DNA of 64,000 nucleotides from contig NC_089766.1 of the NCBI RefSeq assembly GCF_040412425.1, positions 18,731,774 to 18,795,773 on the forward strand, in the 5' to 3' direction. The DNA comes from Macrobrachium rosenbergii. Its lineage: Eukaryota; Arthropoda; Malacostraca; Decapoda; Palaemonidae. The translations under genes were made by a program, and so were the position numbers. Below are positions 37,536 to 52,633 of the stretch, piece by piece. How positions within the stretch are numbered: position 1 is the stretch's first letter; every line of letters starts with the position of its first letter. The notes beneath the pieces are model-generated. The model made no database searches and was not told the origin of the DNA. It was given only the letters and a program-made list of their open reading frames with translations.

Positions 37536-38356
37536 TGTCCCTAATAATAATAGAAATAATTTAGAAGTCATTGAAGATACAGATCCATTTATTCGACTTT
37601 CACATTTATCATGTGAATGTTTTCTTTTAGGAGACTTCGCCCAACGTTTGGGAAGGCTCCGACAGTATTGCTATTTCCACCGTCCAAATCCAAATATCCA
37701 AACCAGTAAGACTACTGGACGGACGGAAATCTCCGGACGCAGGTGCTACGCGTATTATAGACCACAAATATGGATCCAGACCTCCCACTTTCTGCTGGAC
37801 AGCAAAAAAAAAAAAAAAAAAAATGAAAAATTTTCCTCTGTTTCACTGAGCTATCCCGTCAAGTTCAGACGAAATTTGTAGAATTATGACGGAGATCGCT
37901 TCCACTCTCTCACTTTCTCCGGCGAATACTTATTCACCTGTAATTATACCATTAAATTGCAACATATGCTTCCTGGTAATGACCGTTCTATCTAATGGTC
38001 AGCTAAAGAGCTGAAAGAGATGCTGACGATTCCCAACCAGTAATTGAGTGCTTGAGAAACGGAATATTCATTTAAAGCAACGATAATATGGCCTAAGAGT
38101 AAATGAGACCTTTGCATCTTCCAAGGAAAAATTTGTTCTTTGCAAAATGTCAAAAGAAATTACTTCCTTCAGAGAGCAAGGAAACCCTGAAGTTGCAAAT
38201 GGGATCCCTCTGAAGGACGATGGACACAAGATCTCTTATCAGTTAATGTCACCATTTTATCAGAGCATTTGACTCAGAAGCATCATCAAGTAAGTGTTTT
38301 CAGATATGAAACAACCGAGAGGAGGATCCCAAGAGAGAAAGAGAGTAAACGACCCA

Positions 38357-38358
<2 letters not shown>
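37536..38358. other. Unique sequence with a poly-A run, no gene recognised
   Basis: An A19-type run lies at 37,804-37,823. No domain recognised. Confidence 0.35.
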
Positions 38359-38429
<71 letters not shown>

Positions 38430-38640
38430 CTCTTAACGTTCCTTTAATTTAGAAAGAACGAGACTTCAATGTATTATAACAGGCTCACCTTTCTCTTTTG
38501 AGTCTGATAAATAAAAAATTTATCTGTCAAGGAAATTATAGCGATCAATAAATCTGTACTCAAGTGGGAATCGAACCCAGGACTCTCAAATAACAGGTAA
38601 TGGCTCTACCAACTGATCTACACAGGTCACTTGTTTGATA
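38359..38640 (-). mobile_element. tRNA-derived SINE with (CT)n 3' tail
   Basis: On the minus strand a tRNA-like head runs from about 38,630 to 38,560. It has an A-box-like TAGATCAGTTGGTAGAGC, about 30 nt, then a B-box GGTTCGATTCC in a GGG...CCC T-arm context. The would-be acceptor arms do not pair, so it is not a functional tRNA gene. About 130 bp of body follows, ending directly in a (CT)n tract (GA on plus, 38,359-38,426). A microsatellite tail of this kind is a usual SINE 3' end. Confidence 0.65.
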
Positions 38641-39131
38641 TCTTTATAATCATTTGATATAAAATATGAAAGTTTGTCAGTATCGATGAAGCATTACAGG
38701 GAGAACGTGGTCAAGAATTACATAGAATCATTAATCACACTCTTAGTTAGACCACAGCAACGGGAAAGCTAACAAACAATTTTTCTCAAAATAGCACAGC
38801 GAAAAAAAAGGACTAATTATTTCGAAAGAGTACAGTATTAGGAACAAATAATTACTGCCAACGTTGAGTTCCGTTATTCTTGAAGGTTAGAGATATTATG
38901 TATGTATTACTTACTTTCCCCGATAAATCTAACGATGAACCTGAAACAGGTAGCCAGTGTTTCTTTGTTGCAAGTTTCTGGGAAGACTCGGGAACTCGAG
39001 GAAACCAGGTTTTGACACTCGGTGACGACAGAGCAGAAGTCGGAACTGCCAACCCTAAAATACGGAAGCGAGTTATTGTTGGGAATAATATGTTATTTCA
39101 AGTAATATGATCTGTGAAAATTTGCTTTTCC

Positions 39132-39165
<34 letters not shown>

Positions 39166-39796
39166 TAATTTCAGTGACATCTGCCTTTATTACAGGTATA
39201 ATTTCAGTTTTATCTCCTTATTTGTGAAAGCTTGTAGCTGTGAGATGAGAGTCGTCCAAGTCATTTGTAGTTCAGTGTCATTCTCGGAAAGCTCGCTTAT
39301 ATCAGTAACAAAGTCAGTGCAACGATTACTGTAAGATTTCCGGCAAAGGCAGAACGAGCTGAAGTAGAGGCGACGGAATGGCTGTCACCTCCCTTGAGGA
39401 GAAGCCTTACCCGATGACCCGAAGCAGTGGTTGTCACGGGATTTCTTCCCCACCAAGACATTAAGATATATGAGATAAGAGAATAATAATACTACTATCT
39501 AGATGCACTGCTGTCAGTCTTCTTGCCTGAGACAGGGTCGGAGAATGTGGTGTCATAGTCTTAAATGAAGACTACTGATTTACGCTGCCTGGGAATTAGG
39601 GTCAGCCTGTCCCACCTGCTATTACATGATATCCTTGGGTGTATGGGTCTTATTACTGATGAGGCCAGGTGATGTATTCCCACTGGGAGGCAAGTGAAGT
39701 ACTGATTTCCATTTTAGTGGTAAGGTTGGTATCCCTGGTACTCAGTTCTTTTCTTTATTACTCATTACATCATGCCAAATTTCTCCCAGGTCTAGT
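38641..39796. other. Unique sequence with CTGT repeats at about 39,130-39,163
   Basis: A CTGT tetranucleotide run is the only repeat. The overlapping frames at 38,852-39,110 on both strands carry no recognisable domain. Confidence 0.35.
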
Positions 39797-39920
39797 CTCC
39801 CCGGACTTGGTTAATTTACATAGTCTTCAGAACTCCTGGACTAGATCCACTTTACATACTCTTCAGGACTTGAACTAGGTCCAATTTATATACTCTTCAG
39901 GACTCCTGAACTAGGTCCCT
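39797..39920. repeat. Three-copy tandem repeat, about 37-41 bp
   Basis: CTTCAGGACTCCTGAACTAGGTCC plus TTTATATACT-like spacer occurs three times (near 39,825, 39,861 and 39,895) with indels. Confidence 0.75.
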
Positions 39921-42569
<2,649 letters not shown>

Positions 42570-42581
42570 TACACACACACG

Positions 42582-42631
<50 letters not shown>

Positions 42632-42752
42632 CCATATATATATATGTAGTGTATATATATATATATACAAGAATATACATAGATATATATATATATATAA
42701 GGAATATATATATATATAATGTTTGTTTGTTTATATATATATATATATATAT
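42570..42752. repeat. Interrupted (CA)n/(TA)n cluster
   Basis: CA run followed by TA runs broken by GCCATA, GTAGTG, CAAGAATA and TTTGTTTG pieces. Confidence 0.93.
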
Positions 42753-42867
42753 AAAACAGTGTTGTGTGTTTATCATGTAACAGTATGGAGTAATGAAAGG
42801 AATATCACAATTAGAAATCCTAATGTTTTCCATAAAAATTTGCAAAATGAGTTAGACAAGTGTAAAT

Positions 42868-42896
42868 GAGAGAGACAGAGAGAGAGAGAGAGGAGA
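42868..42896. repeat. Imperfect (GA)n microsatellite
   Basis: Short GA run with CAGAG and AGG interruptions. Confidence 0.85.
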
Positions 42897-45800
42897 GATT
42901 TCAGGATCTAGATATGTGGATATTTAATTGAACGAGGGCAACAGGCCGAGGTCAACAAGAGAGGGGAGGGGTAGATGATCCTCTCTCTTTATGATAGCAA
43001 AAGGCAAAATGTATTGTTGACCCTTAAAAGGGCAGAGGAAAAATACTAGTGTCATTCATGAAATTTATCCAAAAATTTAACTGGAGGAATGGTTTTCTTT
43101 TTCTTTAATTCAGCCACCACATATTTAGGCAAAAGGAAGAAAATATTTCCTGCCGGACACCTGGATCATTCATCTCCTAAGTCCCTTTGCTCAAATGCAT
43201 TGCAGTTATCATCGTGGTTTTGAAACTGTCGTTCCAGATAAAACAAAGGACAATGCCTTTGGACCCATATCACTTCCAAACGTCAAAATATTTACTATGT
43301 AAAGCAATCTTTCCACTACCTTCTAGTTTAGAGTAAAATGACTGGGGAAATGACTTCCAGAGAAAAGCTAAATTACAAGGAATCTCTGTCCTCTCTATCT
43401 CTCTCTCTTTTTCTCTTAATCCCAACCTGGAAATGAATTTAGCCCATCCTATAGAATTTGACTTTCTTAAGTATGAATTGACTGATACAGGAGGACTTTC
43501 AGCCAGTTCTAAAGCCACATTAAAATTCTTTTTGACAAAAGTTTTGCACAAATTGAACTTATTGATAAAAATTCTTTTCTTTTCATAAAAATTCCGATAG
43601 TCCTATTCCTGTGATGTAAACAAAGCTATAAGTCACAAGGCTCACTTGGGGTGGAAGTTGTGTTGAGAAAAAGGAAATCAGACCCAAAGCTCTCCTGCCT
43701 GACTGCAGCACCGTTTCCAAACTTTCTTTCTTTGTCTGAAGAGAATCTGAAAGGCTTCCTTGGGCCTCTTAAGAAGTAGAACTTGTTCTTCCAATTAAGA
43801 CATAAAATGCCATGAGGGGCATAGCTAGACATTCTTAAGAATTTTTCAAATGTTTAAGATATAATTAGCCTAGATTTAGAGACAAAGTCACGTATCTGTC
43901 TTTGAGGAGTTTTTAGCTATTCTCCGCCGTTCGTAGAATAAAAGAAAAAATCCAACAGCCGAGCTGTTGATAGAAAAGAAATCCCCCTCCCATCTTATTT
44001 TCCAAAATAAATTGCATTTTCATGAAGGTGTTATTAAACAGATTTAAACTTCCAAAGACCTTTTTATTCATCTAAAAAAAATAACTTTTCTGCTTATCCA
44101 CTTTTCTCTCTGTCGCATGTTTATTACAGGACCTAACTTCGAATCATTGTAGAGTAATTATTTCGTTTTGCAAAGGTTACAAGCGTAAAGGTGTTATTAT
44201 AGATGGATGTTATCTTCAGAAAATTGAAAACGTTAACAACAGATATGAAAACAACCAGGCAAGTGACACTGTGTTCAATCAGGTTAGGCTTTTGCCACAA
44301 GATTTTATTTTTGTTTAGAAAATGATTGTTTGGAACAGAGCAGTTCCATACTTCCTCGATTATAAGATGCCCATATTTCTCAAGTTCTAATGGCATAATA
44401 TAGATGGCCGTCGCTTGTAGTGTCATTAGAGAAGAATGCGGGAATCCCCTCAAAACTCTCGTTTGTTCCCTACTAAACAATGGTCTTCCCTTTCGTCTTG
44501 TTTCCCTCCCAGGAAAGTCGAATGCCTTAGTAATGGTTAATCACTAATGGAGCTTCCTTCTGTTTAGTCTGATGCACGTGACTGGCAAACAGGATGTGGT
44601 GGCGTCACCAAAGGAAAATTTAATTAAAAATGATGGGACTGACTCGAAAACGGTGTCATGGTTTTGAAGATGGTTAAACATAATTTTGAACTCGACGTTA
44701 TGATAATGTAAAAAAATAATAAATTATTTCCTTTCATAATCGTATGCAAAAGTCTTTGGAGGATCTTTCCTTAGTAAATTTGTGACCCCAAGGGTTTTGC
44801 CTGGGGTCGTTTTTATCTCGGACTAATATTTCTCACATCACAACGGATCATTATCTGTGCTTATCGTATTTATAGTGATTGGTTTATGTTGTCACGGTAA
44901 TCCTGGACGTGTTACTTGTACTAAACACACCTCAAATTTAATGATACATACTGGGTTCCCCAGGGGTCTACCTAGGAAGGAACCCTTTGGAATGGCAGCG
45001 TCAGCAGTCTGTCAAATTCCCAAGGCAAACATTTTCTCTTTGTATTAAAAATTCCTCTCGTTTTCCTGAACTTGAATTGTTTGAAGAACAATCCTGAACT
45101 GCGACAAAGGTGTTCAGCTGAAATAACTTTCCTCTTCCAATTAATTTTGATTTTGGTAACATTTTAACATTCTTTGCATTGATTCCTGAAGAATAATGTC
45201 AATTAATACTCTCAAAACTTTATTTATAATGTAAAGGAAAATATCCACACGTTTTCCCCACCCCAAGGATAAAAGTGAGAGATAGTGTTCAAGTTGTGAC
45301 CCAGAAGAGAGCTCCAGTGCAAAAGCACGCACAGTTAAATCCTTTCTTTTCCCTTCAAAAGAAAAAAAAAAATCTCATTCAGACACAATGGTCAGTTGTT
45401 TCGTTGCTCATCAATTTAAGATTAATTTTCTATTTATCAATAAAATATAAAAAATTGCTTTATATTTTCGTTTGCAGTTTGTAAATTCCTGTATTCCCAC
45501 AAAAATTCTAGTGTAGGACTTTTAACTGACTTTATCTTAAACAAAGTTGGACCCGTTTCATGAATATTAGTGAATATAACAATAACTTAAAAATTTTAAT
45601 GCTAAAAATAGCTTTAGGCAAAAATTAATAAGATTTTAGGTATATTTTAATGAAGTTTCAAAATACAATATTAAATTTTTAAAAATATAAGTCTTCGTCT
45701 GATCCCTATCACCGTCATATTTTCCGGAAACAATTCCTTTTGTATTTCTCATTTCCCCTTTAAAAGGGAATTCTCATTTAATTCTTCATGTATTTGGGAC

Positions 45801-46200
45801 ATTTTATTTACTGAGTAAATTAAAAGACATTTATCATATGATCTTTAATTACAAGATAAAAATGAGGAATGTTTATTGTAATTTTTACATTATCATGATT
45901 GCAGGTGCCCAAAGAATGAAATCGGTCGTGATAACATTTTTCCTCTTGTCGTAGGTAATGTTTTGACCCTGAATATCCAGTTTTTAATCTTTGGACCTCT
46001 CAGATGATGGCAGGGCCGCTAAGTCATCATCAAACCGCACGTTTTTGAGTGTCTTGATTTCCAACATTCATCGAGTGGAATAATTTGGATTTGAAACTCT
46101 GTCCCTTGAACTGATAAGAGGAAAGATAAGAGAAAGAGTTTCACTTCCCCTGAAATATCAGGGGATGGAGCGATTTTTGTTTAATGCAAATATGGACTGT
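42897..46200. other. Unique AT-rich sequence, no gene recognised
   Basis: Frames at 43,270-43,551, 43,626-43,832 and 44,133-44,480 (minus) and 44,857-45,048 (plus) have no recognisable domains. No coherent exon series is supported. Confidence 0.35.
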
Positions 46201-46201
46201 T

Positions 46202-46354
46202 TCTCTCTCTCTCTCTCTTTATCTATCAATCTATAATCATTTATCTCTGTCCTTCTGAACCTGTATATTTCTCTGCATCAATCCTCCATTCTTGTTCCTC
46301 ATTTATGACCATATAATATTTATAGATTTTCAATCATCATATCTGCTCTTTTAT

Positions 46355-46390
<36 letters not shown>
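46202..46390. repeat. Short (CT)n and (TA)n runs
   Basis: CT run at 46,202-46,219 and TA run at 46,361-46,390, separated by AT-rich sequence. Confidence 0.9.
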
Positions 46391-46393
<3 letters not shown>

Positions 46394-48666
46394 CTTTATT
46401 TATATTTGTATGATGTTTTCCTGATATATGTTATTTGCCATATTTATTTTTTTTAAGAAAGGCTTTATATATATAGAATATATAATAATATATAATATAT
46501 AAATGCATAAGCATAATATATATTTATTTATACTGTCACACAATATTTTCAACATTTATATAAATATATCATAGCAGCATTTATAATAGCTGTAAATTAG
46601 AACTAATACTAAAACGGGTAAACTAGTCACTGAAATTAGGGACCAACAGATGTCTTGCATAATTTTGTGTACACCTGTTCCAATGTACCAGGAGGTCTTT
46701 TATTCATCATTTAAAGGACTGTTACTGAAAGAATGTGACTTCCATGTCAGGATTTCAAGAACACCATCTCTTGGAATCAAGATGCCATTCAACTATCAAT
46801 TGGCAGCGCTGAGTCAATTTCTTTTTAGGCTAAAATGGACTTTACCTCGAAATTTGACAGAGATCTATGATGACCAGTGCAGGTCAAAAAGAAAGGACCA
46901 CATTTTTTGTTTTTATGATTATAAGGGTTTCAATGAAAATATGTAGTCAAATTGTGTCCACCTTTAAAATGGTCAATATCAACAAATGAGAGATGCTAAG
47001 AAAACTTTCACCACTTGAGCGAGGTTTTCTGAGCCCATGCAGAAAACAATTGAGACTGTTGACATTTCTAAATATAATTTTCTTTTCACATCTAATAAGT
47101 AGCCTTGTGCTTAAAAATCACAGTAATGCACCTGATATTCATGTTATTCTGAATCCATAGGAAAATGATAGGAATTAGTTCAGTACTAGCGCTATATATA
47201 TTCTTGATGTATATATGACAGTTTACGATATATTATTACATCCACCTGGTATATAGCTCCACACCTTTCCTTTGGTTCCTGCCTGCCATATATTCTTAGT
47301 TTTACGCTTTGACTTCATGCTTCTCTTCCAGTCTCCCCAGCTTTAAGATATTTTTATATAAGGCTTAACATAACATCAGGTCCGCATCCAGGGGCCCAAA
47401 GTTCCCTTTTTGTCGTTTCTGAAACGTCTCTAATCATGACAGACGCAAATGTTTTTGTCAGATTCACCAGATGTATCTAGTGCTGTCTTCAGCCGGATAT
47501 TGTAAAGTATACTCCTTCATTTGAACACCTCCAGAAGATAGCGACCATTTTGATTTTCTGATCCATGAAGAAGCGTATATCCTTCTAAATCCATGGCGTT
47601 TGCTCTTAGTAAGATCATTTTCAGTCTTGTCTGTGAATCATCCCTTCTAAATTGCATCATCAAAGGCCCATCAATCTTGTTTAGGTTTTCTGATGTTTGT
47701 AATTTGTTTTGCTTGCATGATGGAAACCACATCCTCTCCACTGCACAAATGACCTATTGTCCCTGAAAATGGCCAGAAAGTTGTTAAAGATGTGTTCCAA
47801 ATGAATACTCATTCATTGTTTGAGTTTAATGTAAATGATTGGTGTATTTGATTAACCCTGCAATTAGTGTCTGAAGGAGTTTCTGTCAAAGTGTGATGCA
47901 CAAACAGCACAACAAATTAATGTCTTCAAAATGCCTCATTTTGTTGTCCATTTAGTCATACAGTATCCTCCAGTTCTTGTTTATTCTGCTTCTCACTTAT
48001 ATAAGCATTCAAATACAGCCTCCATCTATCTTATTGTTCTATCAATATTTGCTATATTATATCACCCCATACGTGTTTTAGCCTCCTCATTCCCTTGAGA
48101 ATAAGAGGTTTTTACTGCACCTTTCCAATTCTCTTTCCATCTACTTTCCTCAACCCTCTCATAACAAATGTTTCAAAACAACTGCAAAACAATTTAATCC
48201 TGGTACAAATTTAAACCTTTTTTATTTCTCAATTTCCCTTTCAAGAGAGAGAATGAGATAAAAGGTCCCAGTGTTTGGCCAAAAGGTCAGCAATTTTAAA
48301 TTCTGATATATTCCTCTACAGGTAACCTCCTTAACTTCTCCCAACCAAATCTTAGCAGTGTTTGAAGAAAAAAATTGGACTTACGTCTTTTCTTTAATTG
48401 CCTTCTGTAACTGTGTGCAAAGAAAGACCTAACCCACAAACCAAATCAGTAGATGGATATTCCTCTAGCAGAAGGTAATAACTTTTCAATTAATAATATC
48501 ATTCTCTTCTTAAACAAAATTAAATTGATAAGTAAAATATAATCTTCCCGTTTTCCCACATTTTTTTTTTCCTCATGATTTTTTTCCTAAAGCTCCCCCA
48601 ACGTTTACTTATTTATTTATTTAACTGACTTCATTTTTTACGTACTCTTTCCCCCTTCTTTTCCCA
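46391..48666. other. Unique AT-rich sequence; two unrecognised frames
   Basis: Frames at 46,650-46,946 (plus, 98 codons) and 47,517-47,741 (minus, about 74 codons, starting GTG) have ordinary amino-acid composition. I cannot link them to a family; either could be an exon fragment or chance. Confidence 0.35.
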
Positions 48667-48704
48667 GACCCGAGGCGAACCTAAAACGGTTCAGAGGTCT
48701 GGTT
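48667..48704. repeat. GC-richer hairpin
   Basis: AGACC...GAACC pairs with GGTTC...GGTCT around a short TAAAAC loop, an interrupted stem of 10 or more bp in otherwise AT-rich sequence. Possibly part of a repeat. Confidence 0.5.
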
Positions 48705-49380
48705 AAACAAAAAACAATAACTAACTAACTATACTTCTTTGTCAAAAGAACTTCCATCCCCATTGAAACTTTATCACTTACTGACTGATGATGTGCATCT
48801 TGAAAACTATGCTATATATATATATGTTAGCACAGGAAAAATTCTGTTTCATTGTAATTCATATAGCCAAAAAGCGGTCACGTGATAGATGTATTGTAGA
48901 TATACCCACCTACAAGTCCAGAATAGCCAAGGCTCCTGTACTATGTTTTCTCTTCATTCAAGACCTGTTTCATCCTCTCCAAGCAGTCAGTCAGATAATT
49001 CCTGTTCAGAATTGGCTTTGCACCAACCCATTTTCTGAATTAATCACTGAGGGAAAATCCTCATTTGTGTTTGGGTTCCTTTGCCATTGTTTCACACAAA
49101 AGCAAGACCTCTCTCCTTATGTTATAGGTTTCCCATGCATTCCAGGCTATGCATTGTGCTTTTTTACGACGTTGAATAACTTATGACCCTGTAATATGTC
49201 CATATTTTCCCCCAGAATCATCCTCATTGTCATTTATCCAATTATTTTTGTACTTCCATTCACAAAACACTTTCTTCTATCTTACAAATTTCCACCCTCT
49301 CCTTGAGAGTTGACATGTGACTGTAACTGCGTGGTTTTCTCCCAAGACACCTTTCAAGGGCACTGTTTTTTACTGCCAGT
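48705..49380. other. Unique sequence; unrecognised frame at 48,788-49,186
   Basis: The 132-codon plus frame is hydrophobic and Cys/Phe-rich without a recognisable domain; likely chance. Confidence 0.3.
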
Positions 49381-49464
49381 TTTGTTTCAGCGCTGAATGA
49401 CCTCCCTAGGTCCCAGCACTTCTGGCCTTTTGGCTAGAATTCTTATATTCCATTCCTATATTCC
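49381..49464 (+). mobile_element. SINE 3' tail
   Basis: GCTGAATGACCTCCCTAGGTCCCAGC, then TTCTGGCCTTTTGGCTAGAATTC and an ATATTCCATTCC tail, resembles the 3' end of a very abundant decapod short repeat (recalled, not checked). The same tail recurs at 60,121-60,172. The tRNA-like head is not recognisable upstream. Confidence 0.5.
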
Positions 49465-49799
49465 AAAGGGGCCTGAGGCACATGCCATGACACCTTCAGG
49501 GCGAATGAGTTGCTGTAGATCGATAACAAGATAAACCCCATGACTCTTACTGCAATCGGCTTGCACCAGTAAAGACCAACATATCGCGTGAAAGCATTGC
49601 TTTAGGCTCTGAAGCCGTGAACGCTTTGCTTTTAGATGTTAACAGTCACCTCTGAGGACGATTCCATTAGGACGATTCCATTAGAGTTTATGCCCAGAGT
49701 CGGGTTGCATAAGCAAGACTCACTCTCCAGTAATGTGTGGAAGGTTTACAGGTGCTGACTGGAGTGTGCTTTGTGGACGTTCTGCAGTCTTCAACTGAT

Positions 49800-49882
49800 T
49801 TGCGACGAAGAAGAAAAACAACTGCCTGATCTGTAATAAAGTAGCAGTAACTTTTACCTGTTCGCTTCTTTGACACCTACAA
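49800..49882 (+). mobile_element. Diverged LTR 3'-end fragment of the CsRn1-type family
   Basis: CTGCCTGATCTGTAATAAAG followed by TAGCAGTAACTTTTACCTG and a TTCTTTGACACCT end matches the last 60-70 bp of the LTRs at 55.5 and 60.05 kb in plus orientation, including the AATAAA site. It lies about 310 bp outside the left element, so it is a separate insertion or a remnant of a rearrangement. Confidence 0.65.
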
Positions 49883-50188
49883 CTTTAACTACACAAAACA
49901 ATAGAACCGAGACCAACGAGACATGCCCGTTGAGATGACGCCATGATGTGATGACGCCGACCCTGGTAGTCCGATCGCATGCAGTCTTTCTCTCTCGAGC
50001 TTCCTTCCCTGTACATCATTTGAGTACGAGGTTTTCTGTGGTTCCGTTGTTTTACTTGTTACGGACTGAAACTTGTATGTATAATGAAGTAGCTGCCACG
50101 GATATATCTGGTGTGTTTTATTGTACGAACTTACTATGGTAAGTAGGTAAACTCAACACTAAGTTTGTAAAAGTCACCACAGAGCCAT

Positions 50189-50617
50189 TGTAAGAGGTGC
50201 AAAAGAAACAAGCAGGTAAAAGTTACTGCTGCTTTTATTCCAGATCCAGTAGTGCCTATATAGCTTGATATCGACTGGCGCCGGATCATGAAGACAATGG
50301 CATTGAGCACCTGAGGTCAAAATGCCAATTAACAATAATATGTGCTAACAAATACAATTTACAATATAGAAAACATACAGTGAACTTCAATATGGATACA
50401 GTCTTGATGCCTGCGAATAAAGAAACATACGATACATAATTTATGATAGATGTACAACACATAAAGTTGAAATGGTAGAAATGTGACCTGGGCACGTTAG
50501 CGTGACTAATTGAGTGTGGAAGAAAATGGGCAGTCACTAAAGAAAACTTGCTCAGCGGAGACTTAATTAATGACGCTCTGAAGCACTCCACTGACGTCGA
50601 TGTGGTGACTTACAACA
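50189..50617 (-). repeat. 3' LTR of the minus-strand Ty3/gypsy element
   Basis: Read on the minus strand it starts TGTTGTAAGTCACCAC and ends ...TTTTGCACCTCTTACA (TG...CA), about 429 bp. It matches 54,781-55,194 along its length with scattered substitutions and small indels. It retains a degenerate TATA region (CTATATAGGCAC) and GGAATAAAAG-type 3' end sequence. The open frame at 50,286-50,591 is a by-product. Confidence 0.85.
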
Positions 50618-50849
50618 GCCCCAGACGGGACACGTCTGATTAATCTGCATATCTGTTGGGACGCTGAAGGGTGCCGCGCTTGAAGACAATGGAGGGGCCT
50701 CCCGCGCTGTGAGGCCGGGTTGCTGGGTTGCTGTTGCGCGGCCCTTCCTGGGCGGCCGTGCCCGCAGTTTGTGGGGCGTGGGCGTGGCTAAGTGCGGCTG
50801 GGTGGGGAGGGTGCCAACGGCATCGGTGCTTCTCCGGTCAGAAGGCGGC

Positions 50850-51800
50850 TTTAAGCGGCGTCTATTGAAACCCAGCCGTTCTTTCTCCCAGGAGTGCCAG
50901 CAGGAACGCCTTGCCGTTTCACTCCAGCACGCGGAAGGGGCCCCTGTAGGGCCTGGTCAGTGGCAGGTGGACGGCATCGACCCTGACGAAGACGTGGGTG
51001 GCGGATGACAGCTTCATGGAAGATGGTTGATTTGCCGGGTGTACGCAAGGCCAGGCGTAACTTGCTGGCCATGTCGCGAGCTTCTGCAGTGATGGTGTGG
51101 TGATCTCTGTCGCTGCGCCTCGCCCGGGACCACAAGGGACTCCCCGTAGGTTTGTTCGGCTGCAGACGGGGTGCCGTCGGCCCTGGGGGTCGTTCTCAAG
51201 TCGAGGAGGACCCACAGCAGCTGATGTTTCCAGTCCTCAGCGGTGCAGCGGGCCATGAGGGATGCCTTCAGGGACCTGTGGAACCGCCACTCGCCGCTGG
51301 TCGCCGGGTTGTACGCCATGGCGGTGTGATGCGGTCCCCAGCAGCTGAGCCAGGCGGACCATAATTGGACGTACGCGTCTCTGTCGTCGTGATGTGATCT
51401 GGTACCGCTGCCAACCCAACTGGAGCAGGCTCGGCGATGCGCCAAGGTGGCTTTGTATGGTGTGGCTTCGGGCCACCTTTAATGAACGGTCCACCACCGC
51501 CAGAGGTATCTGATCCGCCTGATGGGTGAAGGGGCCCGACGACGTCAACATGAATGTGGCCTGGCGGCGCCTGGCTACGGAACTCGCTCACTCTCGACTG
51601 GGCGTGACGACCCACCTTGCTGGTCTGGCACTGCAGGCACTGTTTCTCGCCCAGGACGCATGCCCTTTTGCACGTACAGACGAACTTTTTGAGAGCAGTT
51701 TGGCCGTAGTTCTGCCAGAGGGATGAGAGGCCGTGAATTATGTCGAATATCTGGCGGCGACAAGCAGGTTGAACCAAAGGGCGGGGCTGACCCGTACTGA
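50850..51800 (-). pseudogene. pol: Integrase region of the minus-strand element
   Basis: Fragments in shifting frames run as follows. The zinc-binding part has IHGLSS...CLQCQTSKVGRH (about 51,640-51,760). The first catalytic Asp region is HIHVDVVGPLHPSGG (about 51,520-51,570). A core segment contains TTAYNPA...ERFHRSLKASLMARC-like sequence (about 51,240-51,330), with LRTTPRADGTPSAAEQ and YGE after it (about 51,150-51,230). The C-terminal part has LTRPYRGPFRVLE and GWVSID (about 50,860-50,960). Frameshifts lie near 51,550 and 51,330, among others. It would catalyse cDNA insertion if intact. Confidence 0.8.
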
Positions 51801-51845
51801 TGTCGCAAAGGAGGCTTGGACCTCCGGGCGAGGGTCACGCCCCGC

Positions 51846-52330
51846 TCATCTCCTTAAGGGACGTGATGGTGGTGCGGTATGCTGGGGCGTTTCTGGGTCA
51901 GCGGCCTGTTCTCTGGCGAGGTCTTGGTAATAACGCTGCTGCACGCGCTCAACTCGACCCCGGAGAGGGCCGCCTTGCCGGGTTTTTCCTGCCGGGAGGT
52001 ACCTGATGGAGCAGGTGAATTCGCCATGGCTGAAAGGTGGCGCTGTTGCCTGGAAGACCATGCGCCCCTTGTCAGAAGGCGTGACCAGTGGCTGGTGGTC
52101 TGTGAAGATCAGGAAGGGCGCCCCTTCCAGGAGGAACTTGAAGTGCCGGATCATGCTGTGCATCGCAGAGTTCCCGTCGGCTAAAAGGTGTAGCCGGTCT
52201 CGCGGGATTGAATTTCTTGCTGAAGAAGGCGATGGGCTGGGGGGCGCCACTGATGACCTGCTCCAGGACAGCACCGCAGGCGACATTACTGGCATCCGTC
52301 GTTAGCTGGAGAGTGGCCTTGGGATCCTGG
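51846..52330 (-). pseudogene. pol: RNase H region of the minus-strand element
   Basis: Across two frames the minus strand gives LQLTTDASNVACGAVLEQ and PIAFFSKKFNP (about 52,190-52,310), then IFTDHQPLVTP (about 52,060-52,120) and a YLPAGKTRQGG tether segment (about 51,975-52,010). The DAS and FTDH motifs are hallmark RNase H positions of Ty3-type elements. Frames change between blocks. Confidence 0.8.
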
Positions 52331-52633
52331 TGCTGCTGGGCGGTTGCTCGGTGAGGGCGGCCTTCGCTAGAGAAGGCCTGCTGCTGGCTGGGTCCCCAAG
52401 ACAGAGACTTTGGCTGGCCTTTCAGGACTTCCGCCGGGGAGCCGTGGTGTGTGCCAATCCTCCCGGATGACGCTTGCAGAAGTTCACCATCCCGCAGGAA
52501 CTCCGAACGGCCCGGGAGGTTGGGGTCGGGAACCCGGTTACGTGGCTGGCGTACTTTGATGTGAGTGGGCGGACGTTTGCCGGGATACCCTGCACCCAGG
52601 AACTCTGCTTTCTGGACGTCGGCTGCGCATTTG

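Noticed and set aside
38560..38632. A tRNA gene on the minus strand
   Set aside because: A- and B-box are present but the acceptor arms do not pair and the body continues into a SINE tail, so it is called a tRNA-derived SINE.
48788..49186. 132-codon plus-strand ORF
   Set aside because: Hydrophobic, Cys/Phe-rich, no family resemblance; chance frame likely.
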